Shown one piece after another: positions 8,514 to 16,502 of a stretch of 64,000 nt of DNA. The translations under genes and the position numbers were made by a program. Source of the DNA: SAR202 cluster bacterium bin22. GTDB lineage: Bacteria; Chloroflexota; Dehalococcoidia; Lucifugimonadales; UBA3495. Within the stretch, counting starts at the first letter, position 1; each line of letters begins with the position of its first letter. The stretch covers positions 62,001 through 126,000 of the forward strand of contig MPMM01000001.1 of the NCBI GenBank assembly GCA_002238505.1, read 5' to 3'. The notes under the pieces were generated by a model that saw nothing but the letters and a program-made list of their open reading frames with translations, did no database searches and was not told the origin of the DNA.

Positions 8514-9668
8514 CTAGACCAGTCTTCTGTCCGGTTCGAGACCGGCGCGAACCCGGCCGTATTGTTCGGCAAGGGTGTCCCAGGAGAGGCCGACGTGGTG
8601 GGATGCGGCGTGGGCGTCGCGGTGGAAGCGCTGCATGGGGCTGGAATCGTAGAGACTGTGCCCACCGCTGGCTTCGAAGAGACGGTCTATGGCCCTGACA
8701 CTGAGCCTGGCGACATAGGCGTGGTCGCGGCGATAACGGGCGCGGTCGTTGATGGAGGGGAGTTCGTCGCGATGGGCGCGTTCCATGATTTCGCGGCAGT
8801 CGCGCTGCATGATACTGAGGGCGGCCCACACCTCGGCCGAGGACTCGGCCAGGCGGAGATGGTAGCTGGGAACTTCCGACAAGGGATTGCCCTCCCGGGC
8901 TGATGACCCGTGCTGAATACGCGCCTCGAAGAATTCGACGGCGCCCCGGGCCATGCCGAGGATGGGAGAGGCGAGGGTGAAGGGGAGGATGCACTGCTGG
9001 GGAATGCGCTGGTTGGCCGTATTGTGGACATCCCGACCGGGGGCCATGCCCTCCCGCATTAGGGGCATGGGAACAGTGCGGTGCTCGGGGACGAACATGT
9101 CGTCAACCAGGATGTCTTTGCTGCCGGTGCCCTTGAGGCCTGAGACGAACCAGGTATCTTCGATGGAGTAGTCCGATCTGGGCAAGAGCAGCATCACCGG
9201 GGTCTCCGGGCCGTTGGCGATTAGCAGCACCCACTGGGCGGCATCGCACCCGCTGGAGAAGTCCCAGTGTCCGCTGAGGCGATAGCCACCGGAGGCAGCC
9301 TCCGCCTTGCCACGGAAGGGGTTGAAGGACGTTGAGGCCAGTGTGTTAGGGTCGCTGGCCCAGTACTCGTCCTGGGCCGGTTTGGGAAAGAGGCCCAGGA
9401 GCCAGTTGTGGCTGGCCCAGATGCTGTAGCACCAGGCAGTGGAGCCGCAACCCCGGCCAAGCTCGGTGGCAACGTCGAATACCACGTCGAAGTCCAGACC
9501 CAACCCGCCGTAGCAGGGTGGCTGGGCGGCAACGATCAACTCCGCAGCCTTCAGGTCTTCAATGGTCTCGGGGAGGGCCTGACGCCGCTCTTCGGTTTCG
9601 GCTGCCCGTTCTTTCAGCGTCGGTACCAGGGCTGCGGCGCGCTGCACCAGTTCTTCCCGTGTGGTCAT
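8514..9668 (-). CDS. acyl-CoA dehydrogenase-fold flavoprotein, probable group-D flavin monooxygenase
   Basis: 384-residue flavin enzyme of the acyl-CoA dehydrogenase fold. The arrangement matches two-component aromatic hydroxylases such as HsaA: an N-terminal helical domain, then LGRGCGSTAWCYSIWASHNW, GHWDFSSGCD, GLKGTGSKDI and VPEHRTVPM, with a late HSLYDSSPMQRFHRDAHAASHH region. Classic acyl-CoA dehydrogenase signatures such as the YEGTSE catalytic Glu are absent, which favours hydroxylation by a reduced flavin supplied by a partner reductase. No flavin reductase gene is in the window. The substrate is unknown, but Rieske dioxygenase genes nearby suggest aromatic or steroid-like compounds. 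The ATG at 9668 was chosen as the first in-frame Met. Confidence 0.8.
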   Translation of the reverse strand: MTTREELVQRAAALVPTLKERAAETEERRQALPETIEDLKAAELIVAAQPPCYGGLGLDFDVVFDVATELGRGCGSTAWCYSIWASHNWLLGLFPKPAQDEYWASDPNTLASTSFNPFRGKAEAASGGYRLSGHWDFSSGCDAAQWVLLIANGPETPVMLLLPRSDYSIEDTWFVSGLKGTGSKDILVDDMFVPEHRTVPMPLMREGMAPGRDVHNTANQRIPQQCILPFTLASPILGMARGAVEFFEARIQHGSSAREGNPLSEVPSYHLRLAESSAEVWAALSIMQRDCREIMERAHRDELPSINDRARYRRDHAYVARLSVRAIDRLFEASGGHSLYDSSPMQRFHRDAHAASHHVGLSWDTLAEQYGRVRAGLEPDRRLV

Positions 9669-9752
9669 GGTGTTTCAACCTTGTTGGCAAGGATGGACTG
9701 CTTCATTTGTCAGGTTCTGTCCTTCCCGAACCGGCCCCAAGCCGGGGCAAAA

Positions 9753-10868
9753 CTATCCTCCGTACAGGCGGTTCAGGGCAGCGAACTTATCCGGGTCCAG
9801 GTCCTTGTCCACTAGCGCCGGATGATCGGGGCCGTAGCGGTGGGCACGGAACAGGGAGTTGGCGCGGGAAGCGTCGCGAACGGTATAGACGTACTCGGGA
9901 TTCATGTATTCCCAGACGATTTCCCGGTTGGGGGTTACCTCGAAGACTCGACCAGGGGCGCCCTCGCAGATGAGGGTGTTGCCATTGGGGAGCCTTTCTG
10001 CGCCGCTAATGTGGAAGCTGTAGAAAGAGATGGGCGGGTCGCCCTTGTATTCCCATGCGATTTCGCTGGTTTCTGGGTTGACTTCGACGGCGCGGGAGAA
10101 GGTGAAACCGGGCCGGTGACAGCCGTTGTCGAAGAGCAGTATGTTGCCGTTGTCCAGCATATTGGGGTAATGCTGGTGGGAGATTTCACCGGGGCCCCAC
10201 TTCCACTTCCAGTCGCCGGTCTGCTTGTCCACAATGCCCACGGTGTCGGTGCGGCGGAAACTGACAATCAGGTCACCGTTGGGGGTGGTGCGCAGAGAGT
10301 TCTGGTGGGTCCACTCCTCGCGGTTCTCGAGGAAGCAGATTTCATCGTCTTCCGGATCCAGGTGTTCCCAGGACCGCCAGGAATAGACGGTCTCACCCTC
10401 GGGGGATATTTCTTCGACCAGGTCGCCGAGCATTTCGACATCGCGATCTGCCTTCGGGGAGCCGCCCTTGATGCTGGAGGCTAGCTCCGGCTCCAGGGGT
10501 TCGAAGAGCAGGACGAGGGTATTGCCGTTGGGGAGACGGTCGAAGTCGTGGTGGAGCAGAGGGTTCTCGTACCGCCATACCTCACGGCCCTCCCAGTCTA
10601 ATTCGACGATGGCGCCGGACCTGGGACCGGCATCGCTGCGCTGGCCGCCGGCGCGAGAACTGATGGTGCGAAAGAGGAGGTTGCCGTTGTCCAGGAGATA
10701 GCCGTAGCCCAGCCGCTCGGGATAGTACCACTGGTGACAGACGCGGCCTTCCATGTCAATGAGCTTAACGTAGTTGCTGCCGTTGGTGGTCAGCAGGGTG
10801 TAGCCCCGGTAGCTGTGCTGGGGGGAGTGGTAGATTAGTCCATCTTTGTGGTGGCTTGACCAACCCAT
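9753..10868 (-). CDS. arylsulfotransferase (ASST)-family beta-propeller protein
   Basis: 371-residue protein with the repeated motif LPNGNTLxxE / LDNGNLLF and WEY/WxW strands typical of the arylsulfotransferase-like propeller (ELDWEGREVWRYE, LLHHDFDRLPNGNTLVL, HQHYPNMLDNGNILLFDNG). The conserved histidines in LHHDF and SHQHYPN are the likely active-site region of the family. True ASST enzymes move sulfate between phenols, but many short bacterial homologues without a signal peptide, as here, have no known activity. The start ATG has AGGAGG 5 bases upstream. It follows the flavin monooxygenase-like gene's promoter side by 84 bases on the same strand, so the two may be co-transcribed. Confidence 0.75.
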   Translation of the reverse strand: MGWSSHHKDGLIYHSPQHSYRGYTLLTTNGSNYVKLIDMEGRVCHQWYYPERLGYGYLLDNGNLLFRTISSRAGGQRSDAGPRSGAIVELDWEGREVWRYENPLLHHDFDRLPNGNTLVLLFEPLEPELASSIKGGSPKADRDVEMLGDLVEEISPEGETVYSWRSWEHLDPEDDEICFLENREEWTHQNSLRTTPNGDLIVSFRRTDTVGIVDKQTGDWKWKWGPGEISHQHYPNMLDNGNILLFDNGCHRPGFTFSRAVEVNPETSEIAWEYKGDPPISFYSFHISGAERLPNGNTLICEGAPGRVFEVTPNREIVWEYMNPEYVYTVRDASRANSLFRAHRYGPDHPALVDKDLDPDKFAALNRLYGG

Positions 10869-10967
10869 AGGTTCCTCCTGGGGCGATTTTGGCGCTGCTG
10901 GTTCACGAGTAGATTTATCGGGTCTATTTCCTGGCTGCGCATGTTTTGGTCAGCTTGATGGAGAGGG

Positions 10968-11040
10968 GCCACCCCCAGCCTTCCCTTCCCCGGCGAAGGG
11001 GAAGGGAGACACTGCATCAGGCTCAGGGCGAACGGTACTT
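10968..11040. repeat. dispersed intergenic repeats, families R2 and R1
   Basis: A copy of R2 (CACCCCCAGCC followed by a C-rich/G-rich inverted repeat, stem 10982-10991 with 10998-11007) is directly followed by the R1 core GGCTCAGGGCGAACGG (11020-11035). Both sequences recur in other gaps of this window. Confidence 0.7.
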
Positions 11041-11083
11041 TCCACGCGTTAATCCAGTCTCATTGGCGCGCTGACAGGACTTC

Positions 11084-11935
11084 CTATTGGGGGATCAGGG
11101 TTGCGTATTGGTCAAGGATGGGCAGAACGGTGTCACGCCCTTCGGATGGCAGGAAGAGAATGAGGCGATCCACGCCAGCCTCGGCCATCCGGGGGATGGT
11201 GTCTTCCTGGGGCGGGGCGAAAATGCACAGGGAAACCGGGATGCTGTTGGGGTCGCGTCCGGCCTCTTCCGCTTGTTTGCGGAGGAGCACGATCTTTTCC
11301 GCCAGGACCCCCTCCTGACCTGCGCCCCGGGCGATGGGCATCCAGCCATCACAGAACTCAACCACGCGATCGAAGGTGGTGGGGCCGTCGCCGCCCATGA
11401 AGATGGGAGGATGGGGCTTCTGCACCGGCTTGGGATAGGACCAGATCTTGTCGAAGTCCACGTAGTCTCCGTGGAATTCGGCTTCCTCTTCGGTCCAGAT
11501 GGCCTTCATTGCCAGGACGCGCTCCCGAAGGAGGCGGAAGCGGCGGCGGAAATTGGTACCGTGGTTTTCCATTTCTTCGGAATTCCAGCCGCCGCCGATG
11601 CCGAACATGAACCGACCGTTGGAGATCATGTCCAGCGTGGCGATTTCCTTGGCGGTGATGATGGGGTCCCGCTCGACTATAAGGCAGATGCCGGTGCCCA
11701 GCTTGAGATTGGTGGTGACTGCGGCGGCGGCGCCAAGGGCGACGAAGGGGTCCATTGAGTGCCAGTATTCGCGGGGCAGGTCGGGTCCGCCGGGCCAGGG
11801 GCTGCGGCGGCTGGCCGGTATGTGGGTGTGCTCGGGCACCCAAAGGGATTCGAACCCGCGCTCCTCGAGGGCAATGGCCAGATCCACAGGCCGCATCGAG
11901 TAGTCGGTTACAAAGTTAAGGACTCCGATATCCAT
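11084..11935 (-). CDS. LLM-class (luciferase-like) F420-dependent oxidoreductase
   Basis: 283-residue TIM-barrel oxidoreductase of the bacterial luciferase-like superfamily. The N-terminus IGVLNFVTDYS, the ESLWVPEHTH strand, the LKLGTGICLI strand and the GRFMFGIGGGWNSEEMENHG segment match the Rv2161c-like F420-dependent group. PPIFMGGDGPTTFDRVVEFCDGWMP is the family's C-terminal signature. Whether the cofactor is F420 or FMN cannot be decided from sequence alone. The start is supported by GGAGGAG six bases before the ATG. It lies in the accessory catabolic block, so a role in substrate oxidation or reduction is likely, but the substrate is unknown. Confidence 0.88.
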   Translation of the reverse strand: MDIGVLNFVTDYSMRPVDLAIALEERGFESLWVPEHTHIPASRRSPWPGGPDLPREYWHSMDPFVALGAAAAVTTNLKLGTGICLIVERDPIITAKEIATLDMISNGRFMFGIGGGWNSEEMENHGTNFRRRFRLLRERVLAMKAIWTEEEAEFHGDYVDFDKIWSYPKPVQKPHPPIFMGGDGPTTFDRVVEFCDGWMPIARGAGQEGVLAEKIVLLRKQAEEAGRDPNSIPVSLCIFAPPQEDTIPRMAEAGVDRLILFLPSEGRDTVLPILDQYATLIPQ

Positions 11936-12325
11936 TGGTTTCTCCTCCGTGATGGTGGGTCTTGATAACTAATTCTACAGGATGGCGGTAACGTTAGTGA
12001 GGTAGTTCTAGCTGAATACTGCAGCAGGATCAGCATGAACTCCGTTGAAGCAGCTCAAGACTTACCCAGTGGTTCGGTCTGGTTCCCCAGTGACGGCTTC
12101 AAGCCAGAACTACAAGCCCTCCGGCAAATTCGAGGCGACACTTCATACTAGCCGAGAGACCTGGCCCAATATCGGGCATGGTTATGGCGCGATGGACTTC
12201 CTGACGCTAAGAAAGTTTCGAGTAACAGGGACGGCCCCGCAAATTGGCGGCGGTGATATTCTGGCCAGGTTCTTCTCCCTTGCTGGCGTTTCCCCTTCGA
12301 GTGAGGAGGGATTCCTGGCCGGAGT
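11936..12325. other. 390-base gap without a convincing gene
   Basis: Only short open frames are present here; the best one (plus strand, 12045-12329) has no ribosome binding site, family resemblance or codon pattern like its neighbours. No strong hairpin or promoter consensus was seen. Confidence 0.5.
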
Positions 12326-12919
12326 TTAGAAGAAGTTGCTGACGTTCTTGGCCGAAAGAACGGCCTGGTCCAGCACGACTTTGCGGTACACAATCAGCCA
12401 GGAATCGGCTGTCCGCCGCAATATATCCTCCCGGCTGCCAACGTAGAAATCTTCCTCCCGCTCGCCCCGGGTGCGGTACATTATGAAGTTGGAATATACC
12501 TTCACCTCGCCAGGGTTGTCCGCCGGTTCCAACTCCACGTTGGAGACGAAGTGACGTGTGCGGGAGGGCGGGTCCTCTGCCCAGGCAAAGCCGCTGTCGA
12601 GGCGTTCAATGCGCCGAATCAGGCTGTCCCTGGTCTCGTCCATTACGGCAAGTTCGTGGGGTTCCGTCAAATCGTGGGTTTCCTGCTGCGCCTCGTCAAG
12701 GGAGGCGATGGCCTTGCTGTTGGCAGGGTAGCGGTTGCTGCGCATGGGCATCCAGTAGCGCAGATCTTCGGCCAGAAGTTCTGTCCACTGGTGGTAATGA
12801 CGGTTGTCCAGCAGGCGGGCCTCGCGGTACAGGAACTGTTCAACTTCTCGGAGCAGGTCGGGCGTTATTTGCAAGATGGCATCCTTGTTGAGCGGCAGGT
12901 GAATTGTGGTGGGAGTCAC
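12326..12919 (-). CDS. aromatic-ring-hydroxylating dioxygenase, beta subunit
   Basis: Small, cofactor-free subunit of a Rieske non-haem iron dioxygenase, cystatin/NTF2-like fold, about 197 residues. Typical features are EVEQFLYREARLLDNRHYHQWTELLAEDLRYWMPM near the N-terminus, RHFVSNVELE mid-protein and the C-terminal DSWLIVYRKVVLDQAV. It pairs with the alpha subunit gene upstream on the same strand. The two are separated by about 190 bases that hold repeat elements, unusual for subunits of one complex. The start is uncertain: GTG at 12919 is chosen because extending to a TTG at 12952 would make the repeat element coding. No clear ribosome binding site was seen. Confidence 0.85.
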   Translation of the reverse strand: MTPTTIHLPLNKDAILQITPDLLREVEQFLYREARLLDNRHYHQWTELLAEDLRYWMPMRSNRYPANSKAIASLDEAQQETHDLTEPHELAVMDETRDSLIRRIERLDSGFAWAEDPPSRTRHFVSNVELEPADNPGEVKVYSNFIMYRTRGEREEDFYVGSREDILRRTADSWLIVYRKVVLDQAVLSAKNVSNFF

Positions 12920-13011
12920 TCCCAGTTCAGCCCTCCCCCGTGGAGGGGGCAAGGGATTGCTTGTGGATTGTACCTACGGTCGGCTCTTCGACAGGCTCAG
13001 GGCGAACGGGG
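12915..13011. repeat. R2 and R1 repeats between dioxygenase alpha and beta genes
   Basis: The R2-like sequence at 12915-12955 (GTCACTCCCAG, then CCTCC/GGAGG inverted repeat) overlaps the probable start of the beta subunit gene. An R1 copy follows (12984-13011, CTTCGACAGGCTCAGGGCGAACGG). A degenerate R1-like stretch may continue to about 13052. Confidence 0.7.
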
Positions 13012-13109
13012 CATAAGTTCCGTTGGCCCTTGCGACGGGTTGAGGGCGAAGGGTTTGGCATTCACTAGGCCTGACTGACTCTTGACTGGCTGGACTTCTG
13101 AAACGAACG

Positions 13110-14384
13110 CTATGAAGGCAGGTCTTGCCAGCGTTCGGCGGCCATGATTTCGGCCCACCGGCGGTAGAACTGGCGGTGGTTGCTTTCGCTGAGTCGGTAG
13201 TCGCTGGCCCAGCCACCCAGGTCGGGGCGGTATTGCTCGTGGCCCAGGCCCATTTGCATGTTCAGGTCGAAGCGTCGGGAGACGACGCCTCGGGAAGTGT
13301 GGGTGCATTCCTGCCAGTTGTCCATGTCGTCCTGCTCGAAGGTTCCCGACGGGCCGAAGCCCCGCAGGCCGTTTAGCCTGAGCGCCTCCTTAACTGATGG
13401 GGGAGCTTCCTTGTCCACGAAAATCCAGGCCCAGATTTCGATTTCCCCGGGTCCCTTGGGGTGCCAGACGCGGAAGGAATGGGACGTGGACCGGATGATG
13501 GACAGGTTTGGGAAGACGGTGGCCACGATGGGGCTGACCTGTTCGGCCCTGGGCCCCAGGCGGTTGACGGTTTCGGGGCGGGTCTCCTGCTCGTAGGCAA
13601 GAAGCTCCGGGTCCGGGGCCTCGGCAATGGCGCCGGCGCCCAGGGTGATGACACAATGGCCCCCGCCGGGTGATACAAGGGTGCCGCCTGTGTTGTTACG
13701 GAGCCGGAAATCGCCAGCAAACCCGGCGCGGATGGCGGACAGGTGGCTCCAGGATACGTGGTAGGCGTCGCCGCCGAAGTTCTCGGCAGGAAGCTTCCAG
13801 TTGCAGGGCACGACCCATTTATGGACACCGCCAACCACTTCTACGCCGCCCTCCCGGCGGTCGAAGAAGCTGTCCAGGTACCAGGCCATCTCGCCCAGGT
13901 ATTCGCGCAGGGGCGGGGCCTCGGGGTCGAAGGTGGCAAATATCATTCCCTTGTAGTCGTCCAACTGGGCGACGGGGATGAGATTCCACTGGTCCAGGTC
14001 AAGCTCGCCGAAGTAGGCGTCTTGCAGGTTGGGTACGGCCACCAGCTTGCCGCTGTTGGCGTAGGTCCAGCCGTGGTAGGCGCAGGTGATCGTGGCAGCG
14101 TTGCCAGCTTCGGCGCGGCAGAGGCGGTTGCCCCGGTGGCGGCAGATGTTGAGGAAGGCGTTGACGGTCCCGCTGCTGTCGCGCATAACCAGCACGGGGT
14201 CTTCGCCCATGTAGGTGGTGAAGTAGTCGCCGGGGTTGGGGATCTGGCTTTCGTGGCAGAGGAACAGCCAGCACCGGGCGAAGATGCGCTCCAGTTCTTG
14301 CTGGTAGATGTCGGGTTCGATGAAAATGCGGCGACTTACCAGGCCGCGTTCGGAGTCAACCAGTCCCTGCATTTCGGCAACCAT
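13110..14384 (-). CDS. aromatic-ring-hydroxylating dioxygenase, alpha subunit (Rieske)
   Basis: Catalytic subunit of a Rieske non-haem iron oxygenase, 424 residues. The [2Fe-2S] ligands are seen as Cys81-x-His83 (CRHRGN) and Cys101-x2-His104 (CAYHGW). The mononuclear iron site is Asp206/His209/His214 ([10 protein letters not shown]), with a later Asp in EQDDMDNWQ as the likely third ligand. The family adds O2 to aromatic rings using electrons from a reductase and often a ferredoxin, neither of which is encoded nearby. The substrate cannot be deduced. The beta subunit lies downstream, and the SDR upstream on the same strand could act as the cis-dihydrodiol dehydrogenase. The start ATG at 14384 has a GAGG-containing leader; the ATG at 14372 is an alternative. 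Confidence 0.93.
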   Translation of the reverse strand: MVAEMQGLVDSERGLVSRRIFIEPDIYQQELERIFARCWLFLCHESQIPNPGDYFTTYMGEDPVLVMRDSSGTVNAFLNICRHRGNRLCRAEAGNAATITCAYHGWTYANSGKLVAVPNLQDAYFGELDLDQWNLIPVAQLDDYKGMIFATFDPEAPPLREYLGEMAWYLDSFFDRREGGVEVVGGVHKWVVPCNWKLPAENFGGDAYHVSWSHLSAIRAGFAGDFRLRNNTGGTLVSPGGGHCVITLGAGAIAEAPDPELLAYEQETRPETVNRLGPRAEQVSPIVATVFPNLSIIRSTSHSFRVWHPKGPGEIEIWAWIFVDKEAPPSVKEALRLNGLRGFGPSGTFEQDDMDNWQECTHTSRGVVSRRFDLNMQMGLGHEQYRPDLGGWASDYRLSESNHRQFYRRWAEIMAAERWQDLPS

Positions 14385-14499
14385 AAGCTACCTCTACCTC
14401 TTTGTCCACGAACTTTCACGAATGCCCACTAATAGCGCTTGTATTCAAGCTATAATCCCTTCGTGCCCATACATGTTCACCCGTGGATAGACTTTCAGG

Positions 14500-15252
14500 C
14501 TACGTTGCGGTGTAGCCGCCGTCGACGACGAGTTCGCTGCCGGTGACGAAGGATGATTCGTCGGAGGCCAGGTACAAGACCCCGTACGCGATGTCTTCGG
14601 GCTGGCCGACGCGGCCGAGGGGGATGCGGGACTCGCTCTGGCGCAGAACCTCGGGGTCGGACTGGCGTTCGGCGGTCATGGGCGTGGCGACGGACCCGGG
14701 GTGTACGGAATTCGCCCGGATGTTGTCGGCGGCGTACTGGATGGCGGTGGTCTTGGTGAGCAGCCGGACGGCGCCCTTGGAAGCGTTGTAGGCCGCGGTG
14801 ACGGTGTCCTGGCCGACGAGACCGGAGATGGAGGAAATGTTGATGATGGAGCCGCCGCCGACCCTTTTCATTTCAGGAATGGCGACGAGGGTGCCGAGGA
14901 AGACACCCTTGCCGTTGATTTCCATGATGCGGTCCCATTCCTCGCCGCTGGAGTCTTCGAGCTTGCCCCAGTTGCATATGCCGGCGTTGTTGACCAGAAC
15001 GTCGAGCTTGCCGTAGCGGTCGACGGCGGTCTGTACAGCCGATTCCCACTGGGCCTGGCTGGTGACGTCCAGGTGGACGTAGGTGGCCTCGTAGCCCAGT
15101 TCGCGGATTTCCGCCTCCACCTGCTGGCCCAGGTCGTCCAGGATGTCGCCGAAGACTACGCTGGCGCCTTCGGCAGCGAACATTCGGGCTTCACAGGCTC
15201 CCTGGCCCCTGGCGCCACCGCTGATTAACGCCACTTTTCCTTCCAGTCGCAT
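14500..15252 (-). CDS. SDR-family NAD(P)-dependent oxidoreductase
   Basis: Classical short-chain dehydrogenase, 250 residues. It has the cofactor motif GGARGQG (12-18), NNAG (88-91), the catalytic Ser near 141-143 (ISSISG), and YxxxK as Tyr155/Lys159 (YNASK). The Asp after the second strand (GDIL) favours NAD(H). The C-terminal SFVTGSELVVDGGYTAT is typical of FabG/glucose-dehydrogenase-like members. Being directly upstream of the Rieske alpha gene, it may oxidise the cis-diol product, which is an inference from context. GGAGG lies six bases before the ATG. Confidence 0.92.
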   Translation of the reverse strand: MRLEGKVALISGGARGQGACEARMFAAEGASVVFGDILDDLGQQVEAEIRELGYEATYVHLDVTSQAQWESAVQTAVDRYGKLDVLVNNAGICNWGKLEDSSGEEWDRIMEINGKGVFLGTLVAIPEMKRVGGGSIINISSISGLVGQDTVTAAYNASKGAVRLLTKTTAIQYAADNIRANSVHPGSVATPMTAERQSDPEVLRQSESRIPLGRVGQPEDIAYGVLYLASDESSFVTGSELVVDGGYTAT

Positions 15253-15609
15253 AGTTTGCCTCCACCATGGGATTTACCGGCTCAAAGGCCGGTCAGGTCT
15301 GTGTTAGGAGTGGCCCTTCGACAAGCTCAGGGCGAACGGGGCTTTCGTGCATTAATCCGAATTTGTTGGCCCGAAAATGTCACCCCCAGCCTGACTTCCC
15401 CAGACGGGCAACCGATTCTTGAAACGTGCCCTTGTAGCTCAGAGCCATTCTTGAGATGATCGCTCACCTCTTATCGTCGTTCCGGCCTTGAGCCGGAATC
15501 CAGAATAATTGCCACAGGTCAATTTCACCGACCTGGAAAGTACCCGGATTCCGGACTGCGCCGGAGAGACAGCAAGTCCCAAACCCAAAGTTTCAAAGTT
15601 GTTGCATTA
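15253..15609. repeat. 357-base gap filled by three dispersed repeat families (R1, R2, R3)
   Basis: R1 is at 15313-15341 (CCTTCGACAAGCTCAGGGCG core) and R2 at 15380-15409 (GTCACCCCCAGCCTG). R3 appears as an inverted pair: 15475-15503, containing the perfect stem TTCCGGC-cttga-GCCGGAA, and 15545-15568 on the opposite strand. No gene is present. Sequences like these occur as scattered short repeats in many bacterial genomes; here they accumulate between an SDR and a CMD gene. Confidence 0.7.
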
Positions 15610-16161
15610 CTAGGTGGGCAGGACCGGTTCGGTAGTCCCCTCCGGCAGTTCGACCTCAAAGGCGTTGAGGACAAAGGCCGTCTGGGCGTAGTGGCCCATG
15701 AGAGAAGTCAACTCCACCAAGTACTGGGGGCCGAACTGGTCCATGGCAGCTTGAAAGGCGTCCTGGTTGACCCGGTGGGTGCTGTAGAAATCGTTGACGT
15801 AATTGATGACGGCGCGTTCGTCGTCGGCCATGTTGGGCAGGGGCTGCTTTTCGCGCAGGGCGTCGATGATGGCATCGCTGACGCCTTCGCTGCGGGCAGC
15901 GGGGGCATGAGCGTTCCAGACATAGGGGCAGTCCATGGCCCGGGCGGTGGCAATTATGGCCAGCTCCAGGATGCGCCGGGGGAACTGGGTTTCGTACCGG
16001 AGGTAGTTGGTCAGGTCGGCGCGGCGTCGGGCCATTTCGGGGCTGTTAATGGTTATGGAGCCAGGTCCGCCGGTGATGACGGTCCCGCCGGTGACTTCGT
16101 CGTAGGCTTCGCGGAATTCTTCGGGCACCATGTCACGGGTGACGTTTGGCAGTCGGGCCAT
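15610..16161 (-). CDS. carboxymuconolactone decarboxylase (CMD)-family protein
   Basis: 183-residue all-alpha protein of the CMD/AhpD-like family. The core helices are visible (RRILELAIIATARAMDCPYVWNAHAPAAR, then LVELTSLMGHYAQTAFVLNAFEVELP). The position of the usual AhpD CxxC holds CPYVWNAH, with only one Cys, so it is not a classical peroxidase; the His and acidic residues resemble decarboxylase-like members. The reaction is unknown. It is preceded by AGGAGG six bases from the ATG and lies in the catabolic block with ring-oxidising genes, consistent with work on a ring-cleavage lactone or acid. Confidence 0.8.
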   Translation of the reverse strand: MARLPNVTRDMVPEEFREAYDEVTGGTVITGGPGSITINSPEMARRRADLTNYLRYETQFPRRILELAIIATARAMDCPYVWNAHAPAARSEGVSDAIIDALREKQPLPNMADDERAVINYVNDFYSTHRVNQDAFQAAMDQFGPQYLVELTSLMGHYAQTAFVLNAFEVELPEGTTEPVLPT

Positions 16162-16401
16162 GTTTATCCTCCTGCGGACTTCCCTGTAAGCTGGCCCAAG
16201 TATAACGGCTTTTGTGAGTTTGCTAAAGCCTGAAAGAGGAGAAGTGGTGGACCAGTTGGGGTGGTCCTGGAGTGACTAATGGTAAACAGGCAGCTTCCCA
16301 CCTGCATTCGCGTTGGCTGCCTGGCCCGAGGGGCTTCCAGAAGCTTTTTCACCAGTCATCCTGCGGCCTGGTGGTTTAGTAAAAGGCGGCTTCTGGAAAG
16401 G

Positions 16402-16443
16402 CGTCACCCTCATCCTGGCCTTCCCCCGTCAAGTGGGAAGAGA
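16402..16443. repeat. R2 repeat copy in the gap before the CMD gene
   Basis: GCGTCACCCTCATCCTGGCC followed by TTCCCCCGTCAAGTGGGAAG, an imperfect inverted repeat, closely resembles the copy at 53131. The remaining sequence between 16162 and 16502 shows no gene. Confidence 0.65.
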
Positions 16444-16502
16444 CTTTGAAATGGCTACGGTGTAGTTGCAAGCGCCTACCCGGGGAGCGCGATGGCTTTT
16501 GC

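Noticed and set aside
12045-12329. Small plus-strand frame of 94 codons
   Set aside because: No ribosome binding site, no recognisable family and atypical composition; more likely non-coding.
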